From positions 88,453,774 through 88,517,773 of the forward strand of contig CP092876.1 in NCBI GenBank assembly GCA_030710605.1: 64,000 bases of DNA, given 5' to 3'. The notes beneath the pieces were generated by a model. It worked only from the letters and a program-made list of their open reading frames with translations, did not search any database and was not told where the DNA came from. Origin of the DNA: Cordylochernes scorpioides (taxonomy: Eukaryota; Arthropoda; Arachnida; Pseudoscorpiones; Chernetidae). Both the position numbers and the translations under genes were made by a program. Below, piece by piece: positions 40,478-52,281 of the stretch (position 1 is its first letter; every line of letters begins with the position of its first letter).

Positions 40478-43400
40478 CAAAAACCTTGTAGAAACAATTG
40501 TGTAAATAGAAGAAATACGACATCAAAATCACAAATTAATTCTCCGCCCCATAATCAAATAACGGAAAGTTACTACGACATAAATACATGTAAATATGAT
40601 TCTCAAGACGATGACAATGCAAATTTTTCTGAAAATTCGCGAGACATCGCCGAAAAAATAATATGTTGGAATATAAATGGTTTCTATAGGATTCTTTCGA
40701 TATTTCCACTCCTCGAGCACATAAAGAACTGCGAAATTTTTGCTCTACTTGAAACATGGTGCCTGAACAGGACTAACATAACACTAAAAGATTATCAAAT
40801 TATCGAATTACCTGCCACCAAAGAATCTGGAAGGGGAAGAGGGTCAGGGGGTATAATTGTCGGTTTTAGGGAAGGCGGGAAATATAGAGTAGAGAGTTCT
40901 GAAAAGGATGGCACTTGGTTATCTATTTTCTTATCAACAAACACAAGAGCCCCCCAACATGTTATCTGTTTGATATTTGTATACCTTCCTCCAAACCAAA
41001 TACAGCTGCATAACTTAGATAAGCTGTTTACATACATTCAAAAGCAAATAGCAGATGGAAAAGAAATTATTTTACTTGGAGATTTAAACATCAGAACTGG
41101 GAAGTTGGGAGGACTACACAATCCACTTAATTTCCAGCTCCCCCTAACATCGGAAAGAAGGGCTAAAGATCATATAATATCATCTCTGTCTAATAAACTT
41201 CTTGATTTCCTGGAAGATAATTCTTTGACAATAGTTAATGGAAGATCTAGAGGTGATAAAGATGGAGATTTTACATACATATCCGAAAGAGGCTCTTCAA
41301 CTATTGACTATTGCATACTCTCACAGGGTTCACTACAAATTTTACTGGACTTCAAAGTCGATGACCAACTGTACTCAGACCACCATCCTTTGGTTTTAAC
41401 GATAAAAGGCCAAAACTTCAATGAGAAAAAAACCGAACGGGAAGATTATAATATTACGAGATATAGATGGTCAGCCGATGGACTCGCAACGTTTAAAATG
41501 AAACTGGAAGAATTGCGGGAAAAAAACATACCAGCCTCCGATGACCTTGTATACACTTTCAATCAGCGAATTTTGGAAGCAATGTCATCTGCAAAAATAA
41601 CCTACTCAATTAAGGGCGGCCCCAGGAAATCTAAGCCGTGGTTCGATAAGGACTGCTATGATATGAAAAAACTGGCAAAAGAAAGTCTGAAGAAATATCG
41701 TAAAACAAATAGATTGGAAGACAGAGAATGTTATGCTTCTTCCAGAAAGAAATATCTTGCTTTATTGGATCTAAAAAGGAAAGGCTTTGATAATGAAAAA
41801 CAGGAAATACTCAGAAATGCTAAAGACTCAAAGACCTTCTGGAAAACTATTGCGCTCTACAAAAGCACATCTATAATCCAAGGAGAAATATCTATACAGG
41901 ACTGGCTGAACTTTTACCGCAAACTAATGACTACAGAGAAAAATTTGAGAATTTGTAATTTACATAATGTGATTTCTCAGAACGATCCTATATTGGACTC
42001 AGAGATAACCAATGCAGACATATACAAGGAGATAGCTGGTTTGAGGAGTAACAAGGCATGCGGGCCCGATGGCATCCCCAATGAAGTATTAAAAACACTC
42101 CCTGATTCGTACATACTGCTGTTGAAACAACTCTACAATAGTGTTATGACGACTGGAAAATACCCAGCAATTTGGACTAATTCCACTATACACCCAATCT
42201 TTAAAAACGGTTATAAGAACAGCCCCTCCAACTACCGAGGTATTGCACTGATTAGCAATGTATCAAAGCTTTTCACATCAATCCTAAGATCACGACTGGA
42301 GGAATGGGTCGAAGGAAGAAGGGTTATACCCGAAAACCAAGCGGGATTTAGAAAAGAAAGATCATGTATTGACCACATATTTACACTAACTACTTTAATC
42401 CAACTATCATTAAGAAAAAAGAGGGGAAAACTATATGTCTTTTTTGTCGATCTAAGGAAGGCATTTGATACTGTACCCCACTCACTACTTTGGAAAAAAC
42501 TTTACAACCTAGGCATAAGTTACCAATTCATAAGTACGATCAAAAGTTACTACGAACAAGCAACTATAGCTATCAGATGGAAGGGATCATTTACGGAAAG
42601 TATTAAGATAAACTCGGGAGTCCTCCAGGGAGAACCACTTTCCCCACTGCTATTTATATTATTTATCACGGACTTAATCGAAATTTATAATAACTCAGAC
42701 CTGCCGAGTGTAAATTTGCCAGAATTTGGAGATATCCATTTATTGCTGTACGCCGACGACATAGCAATTATAGGTGAGTCCAGGATAAACCTCCAAAAGA
42801 AGATCAAAATACTGAAAGAATATCTCGATGAGAACTTAATGACACTAAATGAGTCCAAGTCAAAGATTATGGTGTTCCGTAATGGAGGTAAACCCTCAAA
42901 TAAGGATAGATGGTTCTGGAATGATAAACCCATAGCAATAACTTCAAGATATACATACTTGGGATTCCCTCTGACACCAACAATAACAACTACTCACCCG
43001 GCAAATTACTTTAAAGGAAAAGCACTTACAGCAATTAACGCCACACACCCAATATTAATAAAATCAAAAGCAAAGTCAATAAATTTATCAATCAAACTCT
43101 TTGATACAATAGTGAGAGCTGTCCTGATGTATGCCGCTCCATTATGGGCAACAGAGCATAAAGACTTACTGGACAATATACAAGACATATTTATCCGTAG
43201 GTTCCTGAATCTGCCCAGATACACTCCAGGTTACCTAATCAGATTAGAAACCGGTCGTATCTCATTGAGTGTAACAGCCTTAAAATTAACCCTGAAGTAT
43301 TGGCTGCGGGTGTTGAATATGAGCAGTGACAGATTGCCACGTATATGTTTTAATAGAACACGGGAACTCTCTAATGCTTCGGGCACACCCATCGGTTTCA

Positions 43401-43930
43401 TTAAAAAGCTCACTAATCTGCTTAACGATAATGGATCCCCTGCACTTGTTTCCTGTGATGACCCTGAAACGCTGAGGAGCGCGATTACAGGGCTCTTAAA
43501 AACAGCGGCAGACCAATCTATACAAAACGACCTTACAAGAATGGATAAATCTAAGCTATACTCTCACTACAAAGACATTCACATATCTTTCATGACGGAG
43601 GGATACCTTTTAGGGGATTTTCCTTTCCCGGTTGTAAGACTACTCGCACAAGTTAGAATACTTTCAAGTTTTTTTAGAGAAAACCACACCAAGATGCTCT
43701 GCGGTGAGGACCCGACTTGTACCTTCTGTAATTCAAAACTACAAAATGAAATCACTCACTATATTTTTGATTGCTCTGCTCTGAAAGAAGAAAGAAGAAC
43801 CCTTATGCTCAAAACTGGGCAACTCTGTGCTTCACTTCCATCAATAATTGACAATATGACCCAGAATAAGTATATTGCTACGGCGTTTTATGGTTTCCAC
43901 AAGTCCATATCTCAGAAGAAGGCCAAGTGA
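40478..43930 (+). CDS. LINE ORF2: endonuclease and reverse transcriptase
   Basis: The frame is open for 1150 codons from the base after the ORF1 stop, with no in-frame ATG before the endonuclease domain. The endonuclease starts at ICWNINGFY (about 40661) and has LLGDLNIRTGKL (about 41080) and DQLYSDHHPLVL (about 41370). The reverse transcriptase has FVDLRKAFDTVPH (42442), GVLQGEPLSP (42620) and LLYADDIAI (42745). A Cys/His motif, CTFCNSK with HYIFDC, ends it near 43780. No stop or shift interrupts it, so the element may be competent. Confidence 0.8.
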   Translation, partial: QKPCRNNCVNRRNTTSKSQINSPPHNQITESYYDINTCKYDSQDDDNANFSENSRDIAEKIICWNINGFYRILSIFPLLEHIKNCEIFALLETWCLNRTNITLKDYQIIELPATKESGRGRGSGGIIVGFREGGKYRVESSEKDGTWLSIFLSTNTRAPQHVICLIFVYLPPNQIQLHNLDKLFTYIQKQIADGKEIILLGDLNIRTGKLGGLHNPLNFQLPLTSERRAKDHIISSLSNKLLDFLEDNSLTIVNGRSRGDKDGDFTYISERGSSTIDYCILSQGSLQILLDFKVDDQLYSDHHPLVLTIKGQNFNEKKTEREDYNITRYRWSADGLATFKMKLEELREKNIPASDDLVYTFNQRILEAMSSAKITYSIKGGPRKSKPWFDKDCYDMKKLAKESLKKYRKTNRLEDRECYASSRKKYLALLDLKRKGFDNEKQEILRNAKDSKTFWKTIALYKSTSIIQGEISIQDWLNFYRKLMTTEKNLRICNLHNVISQNDPILDSEITNADIYKEIAGLRSNKACGPDGIPNEVLKTLPDSYILLLKQLYNSVMTTGKYPAIWTNSTIHPIFKNGYKNSPSNYRGIALISNVSKLFTSILRSRLEEWVEGRRVIPENQAGFRKERSCIDHIFTLTTLIQLSLRKKRGKLYVFFVDLRKAFDTVPHSLLWKKLYNLGISYQFISTIKSYYEQATIAIRWKGSFTESIKINSGVLQGEPLSPLLFILFITDLIEIYNNSDLPSVNLPEFGDIHLLLYADDIAIIGESRINLQKKIKILKEYLDENLMTLNESKSKIMVFRNGGKPSNKDRWFWNDKPIAITSRYTYLGFPLTPTITTTHPANYFKGKALTAINATHPILIKSKAKSINLSIKLFDTIVRAVLMYAAPLWATEHKDLLDNIQDIFIRRFLNLPRYTPGYLIRLETGRISLSVTALKLTLKYWLRVLNMSSDRLPRICFNRTRELSNASGTPIGFIKKLTNLLNDNGSPALVSCDDPETLRSAITGLLKTAADQSIQNDLTRMDKSKLYSHYKDIHISFMTEGYLLGDFPFPVVRLLAQVRILSSFFRENHTKMLCGEDPTCTFCNSKLQNEITHYIFDCSALKEERRTLMLKTGQLCASLPSIIDNMTQNKYIATAFYGFHKSISQKKAK

Positions 43931-44176
43931 TACTCACTCCTCACTTTCTTACTGCTACTCTTTTTGTGTTGATTTCTTGCTTCCCTCTTTCTTATTATTA
44001 TTATTATTTTTTTCCTTTTCTTGTTTTTTTTTTTTTTTTTTTCTTTCTCTTTTTACTCTGTATATATCGCTATTTCCGTTGTCTCACTGCTTTGTTCTTA
44101 TGCATACCTCTGGTGAATCCTGTATAGGGTCAGTGACCCTAAATAAAGGCTTTTTTGTTGTTGTTGTTGTATATAT

Positions 44177-47100
44177 TGAGACGTTACAGAAACAATTTTC
44201 AATTGTACATAAATTCCTTTAAAATGTTACTTTAATTTTTCATATGTTTATTTTCAATTTCTTTTTCTCATTCATCAAAAGTCAATGATGTACATACTAA
44301 ATTAGTAAAAACTCAATAAAAACGATATGTAAAAATACACATAAACAAATGGCTTGTAAAAGAAAGCAGCAATAAATGAGTTTAGGCAAAATGTCTATTT
44401 CATTAACAAACATTTCACTTTTAAAATAATAAACTTTAAAAATAAAGTTTTACTAAACTAAAATTAGCGTTTTAAAAATAAAAACGTGGCATTTGGCGCA
44501 GTCGAAAAGGATACGGAAAAAAAAAATGGCGGAAAATCCAAACAACCGGTTGCAAAAATTCAACGGCTCGAAGTCGGCAATTAGGCCTGAGTCATGGATC
44601 AAATTATATGATTTTGAAAATAATTCTTTAAAAGAAGATGAAAAAATCAAAAATCTTATGTACTACTTGACAGATTCAGCACTTGAATGGTATGCAGACG
44701 AGATTATTTCAAATCCTGCAATAAAAAGATGGGAAGTTGTAAAGGAAAAGTTGATTCAAAGATTTGGTTCATACAACGCAAATCCAATTGTCTCAGCATC
44801 ACATCGAAGATTAAAACGAGAAGAATCAATAGAAAATTATTTTCAAGATAAAATTCGCCTGTTAAATCAAACCCATCTAACGAAGGAGGAAAAAATACAT
44901 TTATTAACAGACGGACTTCCAAATGATTGGAAAGATTTAATTGTGGCTGCACAGCCAACTGACACCACGAAATGGTTCCATATCGCAGCTTCAATTGAAC
45001 AAAATAGGGCTTCAATTCAGTTTAAGCCTAAAAACAAAATACATCTCGCGACAAAAAATAATGATAATAGAAAAAATGTTTGCCCATTCTGGTGTCCAAT
45101 ATGTTCGAAAAAGGGAATAAAAATTAAACATTGGGTCACAGATTGTGAGGATTATGATCCTAATTATAAAAAGGATAGGCCTAATCAAAACACTTCAGTG
45201 AAACAAGTATGCGGAGCCCCGGAATTGTTGAATGTAAGTACTTTGACAAATACCCCTACACAAGGAGCTTTCAAGCTTATCAACATAAGTGTTGAAGTAA
45301 ATGGAATTCCTGCGCAAGCATTTGTGGATACTGGTGCAACAGTATCAATAATCAATTGGCGATTGTTCAAGCGAACCCGTCTTCAACTTCAACCAAATTC
45401 AGACATTCACATCAGCCAAGCGGATGGTGTTACCAGGACATGTGGAAGCCTTCAGACCAAGGTAAGAATAGATAAACTAATTAAACCTGTAACTCTCCAT
45501 GTAATGAAGAACTTTAAATATCCACTCTTGATCGGATTAGATGTTGCATCTCTTTTTAATCTTTTAATAGATGTCAAAGACAAAACAATTTACACCAAAT
45601 TTGATGGATTACAAAATCCAATTCTTGTAAATCATCTAGAAGAGATAAGAGAACATGAATTAAAAGAATTGCTTGAACACAATAGGAATGTATTTTCTCA
45701 GCATGCTATTGATTTGGGAAAAGTAGCTATACAACATAAGATCATCACGAAAAGTGAACAACCAATTTCTCTTAGACCCTATCGTCGTCCTCTAAAAGAG
45801 TATGAAGAGATAGCTGAACAAGTTAAAGAACTTCTCGAACACAAGTTAATAAGAATTTCAGATTCTCCTTGGGCATTTCCTGTTGTTATGGTTCCCAAGA
45901 AGGATGGAAATAAAAGGATGTGCATTGATTACAGACGTCTTAATGAGATCACACTAGATGACAGGCAACCCCTACCTCACATACAGGACATGTTTGATCG
46001 ATTGCATGGATCCAGATTCTTCTCTACCCTTGATGTTGCATGGGGTTATTGGCAGATCGAAATGGACCCGCAATCTATTCAAAAAACTGCATTCGTCACA
46101 AACGATGGTCATTATGAGTTTTTAGTGATGCCCTTTGGTTTAAAAAATGCTGCTTCAACGTTTCAAAGGATAATCCAACATATTCTAGGTGAATTATTAT
46201 GGAAAGGAACTTGCTCTTTCCAAGATGACATATTGGTGTACACGAAAACATGGCAAGAGCACATAGAGCTTCTTAGTAAAGTTTTTGACAAATTAAGACA
46301 GTACAACATGAAATTAAAATTGTCGAAATGTATTTTTGGAAGAACTGAAGTAAAATACCTCGGACATATCATCAGTCACAATCAATTAAAACCTGATCCA
46401 GGAAAAGTAAAATCTATTCAAGACTTTCCAAGACCTGATACTGTAAAGAAAGTTCGTCAGTTCATGGGATTGGCAAATTATTACAGAAAATTTGTGAAGG
46501 ACTTTTCTAAAATTTCATTCCCCTTGGTTCGACTCACTCGGAAGAATCAGCCCTTCTTCTGGAATGAGGAAGTAGAGGAGTCATTCGCTAAACTTAAAAT
46601 GGCACTATCTACAAAACCTGTCCTTGCTATTTACAACCCGGACTACCCCTCTAAAGTTTATACAGATGCCTCCAAATATGGAATTGGAGCAATCCTAACA
46701 CAAATTGGTCCAGACAATGAGGAACATGTAATTGCTTATTACTCCAAAACACTGCAACCACACCAAGAGAATTATTCTGCTTATGAGATGGAATGCCTAG
46801 CCGTGATACAAGCAACTGATCACTTTCATGTATACATAGAAAACCAACCATTTGATATCATCACTGATCATGCGGCGCTCCAATGGCTTTTCACCATGAA
46901 GAAACCGAAACCTAAGTATTTTAGATGGATTCTTAGTTTATCCTCGAAATCATGTAACATCGTTCATCGTTCTGGAAAGCAACAAACTCATCTTGACGCC
47001 CTATCAAGACTCCCAGTTGTTAACATTGCAACTCAAGAACTTCAAGAACACCAACAAAATTCAGATTTGAGTTTCTTGAAAAATTCCCACACTCACGACG

Positions 47101-48496
47101 GTGTGGTAATGATCAAACAAAAAGGAGTTTTTAAAGCAGTTGTCCCAAACTCGCTTACCAAAAAAATATTGGAAGAATATCACGATTCATTGAGTCACCC
47201 ATCAATAACCAAAACATGCAAACTTATAACTCAATGTTATTGGTGGAAAGGAATAACAACTGATATCAAGAATTATGTTCGATCTTGTAAATCTTGTCAA
47301 CTAGTGAAGGTCAGACATGAACCAACTTTAGGAGAAATGATCACTCCAACGTCAAATATCCAACCATTACAAATGATCGGTTGTGACACTATTGTACTGG
47401 GAACAGCAGCAGCTAACACAAAGCATAAATTCATTCAAGTTTTTGTTGATCACGCAACTCGTTATCTATGGGCATATCCCACAATAACAAACACTGCTCA
47501 AGCTGTCACTCAATGTCTTGATAAGATAATCAAATCTGTTAATTCGATCAATACTATCTTAACAGATAATGGCTAAAATTTTATATCAAAAGAGTTCAAC
47601 AAATTTCTTTCTTTACAAGGAATTAAACACACATATACTTCGCCTTATCATCCTCAGTGCAATGGCATTTGTGAGAAATTAAATGATACGATAATGACAA
47701 AACTGAGAATAGCTGTTCTGGAGAAACCTAGATGTAAATGGAGCACATTGTTACCGCAAGTTGTCAAAAATTATAATTCCACACCACATGACGTGACTGG
47801 TTTTTCACCGCTTTTCTTAATGTATGGAATCGGTAATGTACCCGAATTTGCCGACCAAACTCCAATTACAATTGAAGAAGCCAGGAAGAAAGCTAGCCTG
47901 CGGACAGAACAAAGTAGAAGTAAGTGGAAGATTAAACACGATAGCCATCACCCCAAGTATGTCTTTAAAGAAGGAGACTTAGTCATAAGAAAAATTGCCT
48001 TCAACGACCCTCGTCTCATCAAGACATCACCAAAATATGAAGGACCATTTGTCATTCAAAAAAAGATATCTGATGTAACATACGATATCTCTCTGAAAGA
48101 CCAAAAGCAAGCAAGACGCGTTCACATATCTCAACTTCGACCATTTATTACCCGAGAATAAATGCTTCAAGAAGGGGAATATGAGACGTTACAGAAACAA
48201 TTTTCAATTGTACATAAATTCCTTTAAAATGTTACTTTAATTTTTCATATGTTTATTTTCAATTTCTTTTTCTCATTCATCAAAAGTCAATGATGTACAT
48301 ACTAAATTAGTAAAAACTCAATAAAAACGATATGTAAAAATACACATAAACAAATGGCTTGTAAAAGAAAGCAGCAATAAATGAGTTTAGGCAAAATGTC
48401 TATTTCATTAACAAACATTTCACTTTTAAAATAATAAACTTTAAAAATAAAGTTTTACTAAACTAAAATTAGCGTTTTAAAAATAAAAACGTGGCA
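44177..48496 (+). mobile_element. Ty3/gypsy LTR retrotransposon
   Basis: LTRs of 315 bp (44177-44491 and 48182-48496) read identical by eye. ATAT flanks both sides (44173-44176 and 48497-48500). TGGCGCAGTCG at 44494-44504 is the tRNA-Ser-type primer site used by the 17.6/297 group. AAGAAGGGGAAT precedes the 3' LTR as the polypurine tract. There is no envelope gene. Confidence 0.9.
44526..48161 (+). pseudogene. Gypsy gag-pol with one premature stop
   Basis: One fused frame from ATG 44526 has a gag with a Cys/His cluster (CPFWCPICSKKG), protease AFVDTGATVS (about residue 267) and reverse transcriptase with FQDDILVYTK (about 564). RNase H VYTDASKYG (about 711) and an integrase with HHCC finger (about 885-925) follow. 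A TAA at 47574-47576 falls right after TDNG of the integrase catalytic block. The same frame then continues to 48161 with the remaining integrase core. Only this stop breaks it. Confidence 0.85.
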
Positions 48497-48500
48497 ATAT

Positions 48501-49235
48501 ATATAAGGTATGTATATGCTGAAGTTTGATTGTGTTGTCTAAATAAAGGCTTATCCTTTGTGGTATCCGAGATTTTGAGGCAATCAATAAGAAACACTAC
48601 CAATGCTTCAAAACATATTTTCTTTTTCCTAATATAAAACTTGAGTTATTTTAGGTTTCACTCGGCTAGTACCCGACCTCTGCTAAATGATAATCCATCA
48701 CACTCTCTGCTCGCAATGAGGAATTTCAGCCGTTCTCTGATCTCGGATCATTCCGTAGGCCGCCAACACGGCTGTATTCCAGGACATCCCATTATTTCCA
48801 ATAGTGTGTGTCTACACGATTTATATCTTTATTCTTAATGTCAAAATGATATTGGAATTATATACCGAAATTATACATTTTTAATATAAAATTTATTTTT
48901 ACCTCTTTATTTGCGTATAATAGATTTTATTATAGAATTTATTTTTACCTCTTTATTTGCATATAATAGATTTTATTATAGAATTTCTTTTTACCTCTTT
49001 ATTTGCATATAATATATTTTAATATGCCGTGGAAGTTGGAAAATTCGAACTTCTTCAATTCCAATATTTACCTTGGTCCCTAGAATTTCCTATAAATAGA
49101 ATTTCCGTTTTAATTCGAATTTTTCGATTTTTTTTATTTTTGTCCCTTGGGCTTCGAATTATCTAAGTGTATTGAATTAATAGAATACATATTTCTGCAT
49201 TATGAAATATATTAAGAAATGTATGGCTCTAAAAC
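48501..49235. other. Unassigned, with a short tandem repeat
   Basis: 48890-49020 holds three units of about 46 bp (TTTTTACCTCTTTATTTGCA plus TATAATAGATTTTATTATAG). The rest is AT-rich and has no gene I can support. Confidence 0.35.
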
Positions 49236-49251
49236 AGATCAAAAATATAAT

Positions 49252-49511
49252 ACAATATAATGCGGCTGTAGATGTTTGACAAGTTCCACCGCAAATGTTT
49301 CTTTTGAACGAAAATTCGTAATCTGCCCGGTAAGCGGAACACTGTGGGTTCGATTCCCATCCCTGAACATTTTATTTTTCTGTTCATCATTACTCTTTAT
49401 AATTCATCCTTCCATACTTCATCCCTAAGGATAGAAATAGTCGCTATTTCTCCTTAAATTACATTTTTCGTTCAAAAGAAGCATTTGCGGTGAAACTTGT
49501 CAAAACGTCTA
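49252..49511 (+). mobile_element. SINE-like element with inverted terminal head (family B), second copy
   Basis: Near-identical 16-bp repeats (AGATCAAAAATATAAT at 49236-49251, one mismatch at 49512-49527) flank it. A head starting GCGGCTGTAGATGTTTGAC is followed by GTGGGTTCGATTCCCATCCC, and the head returns inverted at the right end. The body aligns with the copy at 28079-28423 (ATTTTATTTTTC, CATTACTCTT). Confidence 0.6.
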
Positions 49512-49764
49512 AGATCAAAAACATAATGTAGGAACAGAAGAAATGTACTGGGAAGAAAATTAATAAAGAATGTACAGGTTTCGTTGACCCACTTTCTGAA
49601 ACTTGTCGCCGCAAGGAATTATGGGTATGTAGTTTAATCGTCTGGAAAATAAAACGACCCCGTGGAAAAAATTGTGAAGTGAAACAAAATCGATAACTTT
49701 AATTATTTTGTGAAAGGTTGCATTTTAAAAATTTATTGGCTTTAACTATTGCCTAATTGTACAC

Positions 49765-50264
49765 GTCCGTGTCTGTGGTTAGCTTTTCTTGATTAATCAA
49801 GAATGGGTATTTGGCCAATTCTGGAATAGTTAAAAATCAACGAGAATAGTTGATATTTATTCCGATAGATGGCACAAGCCATCAGCAACTTTCAGTTGCA
49901 CGATAAGGAGATGCCTTTTTCTTAATTTATGCACCTTATCCCAGTACAATATTGCATTTGTACTTTTTTTTCTCATTGTGTAGCCTTCTCACGCAATTCT
50001 GGCCTTAGCTACCCATTTATGGATTTTTCAGGATGCCTTAATGACCAATTATTTGGTCGTTTAGGTACAGCTTGCACCACGCTGATGAGGGCCGACAGCC
50101 CGAAACGCGTCCGTGGTTAGCTTTTCTTGATTAATCAAGAATGGGTATTTGGCCAATTCTGGAATAGTTAAAAATCAACGAGAATAGTTGATATTTATTC
50201 CAATAGATGCCGCAAGCCATCAGCAACTTTCAGTTGCATGATAAGGAGATGCCTTTTTCTTAAT
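49765..50264 (+). mobile_element. Retrozyme-like element (copy 2)
   Basis: It is the same structure as 213-703, including TGTACACGT at both ends and an intact hammerhead. The left junction has a small extra segment (CCGTGTCTGTGG). Confidence 0.75.
50064..50120 (+). ncRNA. Hammerhead ribozyme, core intact (copy 2)
   Basis: It is identical to 504-560: stem I 50076-50081, CTGATGA 50082-50088, GAAA 50102-50105, cleavage predicted after C50111. Confidence 0.85.
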
Positions 50265-50354
50265 GTACACGTTATGTTTTATTGCATAATAACTATATTA
50301 ATAAATATACACTATTTTTAACGCGTACGATTCGTTTTGAATTAAAACAATGTT

Positions 50355-50501
50355 CTACTGCCCTTACTGCAATGATAGAATAATGCGAGGGCCTGGCTCA
50401 TCAGTGGTGAACCCTCCCAGCGGTTTCGCCAGTTTAATGGGAGGGTTCACCACTGATGAGCCAGGCCCTACAAATATTTATCATTGCAGTAAGGGCAGTA
50501 G
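50355..50501. mobile_element. Palindromic MITE (copy 2)
   Basis: This is the counterpart of 793-944. The inner arms are slightly better matched here (GATGAGCCAGG). Confidence 0.75.
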
Positions 50502-50796
50502 AAATTTGCTTTAACACAAGATAAACAAATGTGAACAAAATTGCCTCTGTCTCCTTCAAAAAAATTCACTTACTTAAATTTTGTCCACGAGTGTAAACCA
50601 TTACAGAGAAAGTTGCATAACATCATTCAAGTAACATCTCTAGAGATTTATAGAAGTGGATATTTTTACTTTATTTTACTTCTGAAGAAGTTCAACTTTT
50701 TAACAATGACCATTTTTCTTTAAAATTGGTAAAGATCCTGTTGTGTATATTCATAATTTGTAGATAATTATATATATAGGTAATACAATAATGGCA

Positions 50797-50976
50797 CCAA
50801 AACAAAGTCGGTGGACGAGTGGGTAACACCCTCGATTCCCGACATTCGTGAACCGGGATTGAATCCCGCGTTAAAATTTGGTTTAATATGTGAATAACCT
50901 TCACATATTATTCACTGTTTCAATTATCATGAACTAGGTTGCTCTTGCTGAGCGGTACCTATTAATGTGATTTTGA
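50797..50976 (+). mobile_element. tRNA-derived SINE (family A), copy 2
   Basis: This is the counterpart of 1238-1417, with the same AATACAATAATGGC flanks (50782 and 50977). Confidence 0.8.
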
Positions 50977-51058
50977 AATACAATAATGGCCATGACATTT
51001 TGCCATCTAAAATTCTTATATGAGTGGTCAGGAAATGTATTTTTGTTTATAAATATAT

Positions 51059-51340
51059 TGTCGCGAGTATCGGACTGAAAGCACCTATAACATCCTCTGG
51101 TTGCTGTTGTAACTTTCTCTCCAACATCACAGAAGGTTCTGGTAAGTCTCTCGAGTCCCTCCACCAATGGCTGAGAGATACTGCCAGAGGAACGGAGATC
51201 CACCTGAGTGGTTGTTCTCAGAAGGTCTTTGGGCTGTCTACAGGGTAGAACTGCAGAGGTGAAGCAACGGAGCCTGGGTAGATGATCCACGGTGGAGGAA
51301 GGGGCGTCGTTGCAAAGAACCAGAGGGGAAACGTGCGACA
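51059..51340 (-). mobile_element. Solo LTR (copy 2)
   Basis: This is the counterpart of 1500-1782, with ATAT at both ends. Confidence 0.7.
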
Positions 51341-51344
51341 ATAT

Positions 51345-51578
51345 TGTGGCGAAGAAATAATTTATATTTAATTTAATTATTCAATGAAAATATTTGGAAA
51401 CAGATTTAAAATTTTACATTTTCTAAATCATCATTTAGTTACCTAGCTTGCTTGCTCGATATTCTCTAGCTGTAGATAGATTGGTTGAGTTGTTAATAAT
51501 TGTAGACTAGTCGTGGTGACGTCATCAATAAATACTTTCACACCTTCAGATATACAAAGACCTGATTTCTACGCTGCA
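51345..51578 (-). mobile_element. Solo LTR, adjacent (copy 2)
   Basis: This is the counterpart of 1787-2020, sharing the ATAT at 51341-51344. Confidence 0.7.
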
Positions 51579-51704
51579 ATATAATTGTCGTAGGCGTTGT
51601 GTTAACTGGCTCCAGGTAAAGGCTGTAAACTCCCAGGCCTACAGATACGATATACATATCACGACAGATCCTATCCTCGGTTCAATACCGAATTGTACTT
51701 TAGA

Positions 51705-51916
51705 CAATTTAAACAATTTTATTGATTCTTTTAATCAAATTTTACAAAGGTGGAAAAATAAAAGAGTAAAAGGGCATATAAAGTGTAGGGGAATATATAT
51801 ATAAATATCTTCAGCAAGGAAGACTTCCCCACCTTGAGAGAGTCCTCCTCCAGACAAGGTCTTCACTTCTCAGTTCCGCGCCAAGGAAGTACCTATAGAT
51901 GCGCGTCTTGGCAGAC
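51705..51916 (-). mobile_element. Short retroinsert only in copy 2
   Basis: The 12-bp duplication TTGTACTTTAGA lies at 51693-51704 and 51917-51928. Copy 1 has it once (near 2136). Read on the minus strand the 212-bp insert ends in AATCAATAAAATTG, a poly-A-signal-like tail. It is a SINE or a 5'-truncated LINE end. Confidence 0.7.
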
Positions 51917-52281
51917 TTGTACTTTAGATTGGCTGAGATTCTTACAAAATTATTACTTTTCTCGTTACTTGTCAATATTTCACTGTACCATTATATCATA
52001 ACAAATTCACTAATATGTTCAATAGTAGGTGTTCCATTTAATTTCAATTTAAAGCGCTATGTTCCCCTAGGGACATTGTCATACATGTATGTCTCTACAT
52101 TTGTCTATACATATTTACAATAATTTTAGGATGTAAAGAATATGATATTAACAAGGAGAGAGATAAAATGTATTCTAAAGTTGGAAATATGTAAATTATC
52201 ACATAGAAGCTATGTACATAAAATATTTACACGCAAATATCCACATAGGATATCGCGTGTGTTTTGTAATGAATAAATAAA

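Larger units (their letters stand above)
39416..44170 (+). mobile_element. Full-length LINE (non-LTR retrotransposon)
   Basis: A 5' untranslated region of about 100 bp, ORF1, ORF2 and a 3' region ending AATAAAGGC and TTG repeats are all present. ATATATATAAGG lies directly left of 39416. The same sequence is rebuilt on the right once the gypsy element (44177-48496) is removed, so the insertion is complete and older than the gypsy. The clade is probably within the CR1/L2 group, judged from the simple-repeat tail and the 2A-like ORF1. Confidence 0.8.

Noticed and set aside
44493..44525. Gypsy protein start at 44493
   Set aside because: That codon is TTG inside the primer-binding site; the first ATG is 44526.
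49316..49380. A free-standing tRNA gene
   Set aside because: The T-arm is good, but there is no acceptor stem, D arm or anticodon arm, and the same box lies inside a repeat family.
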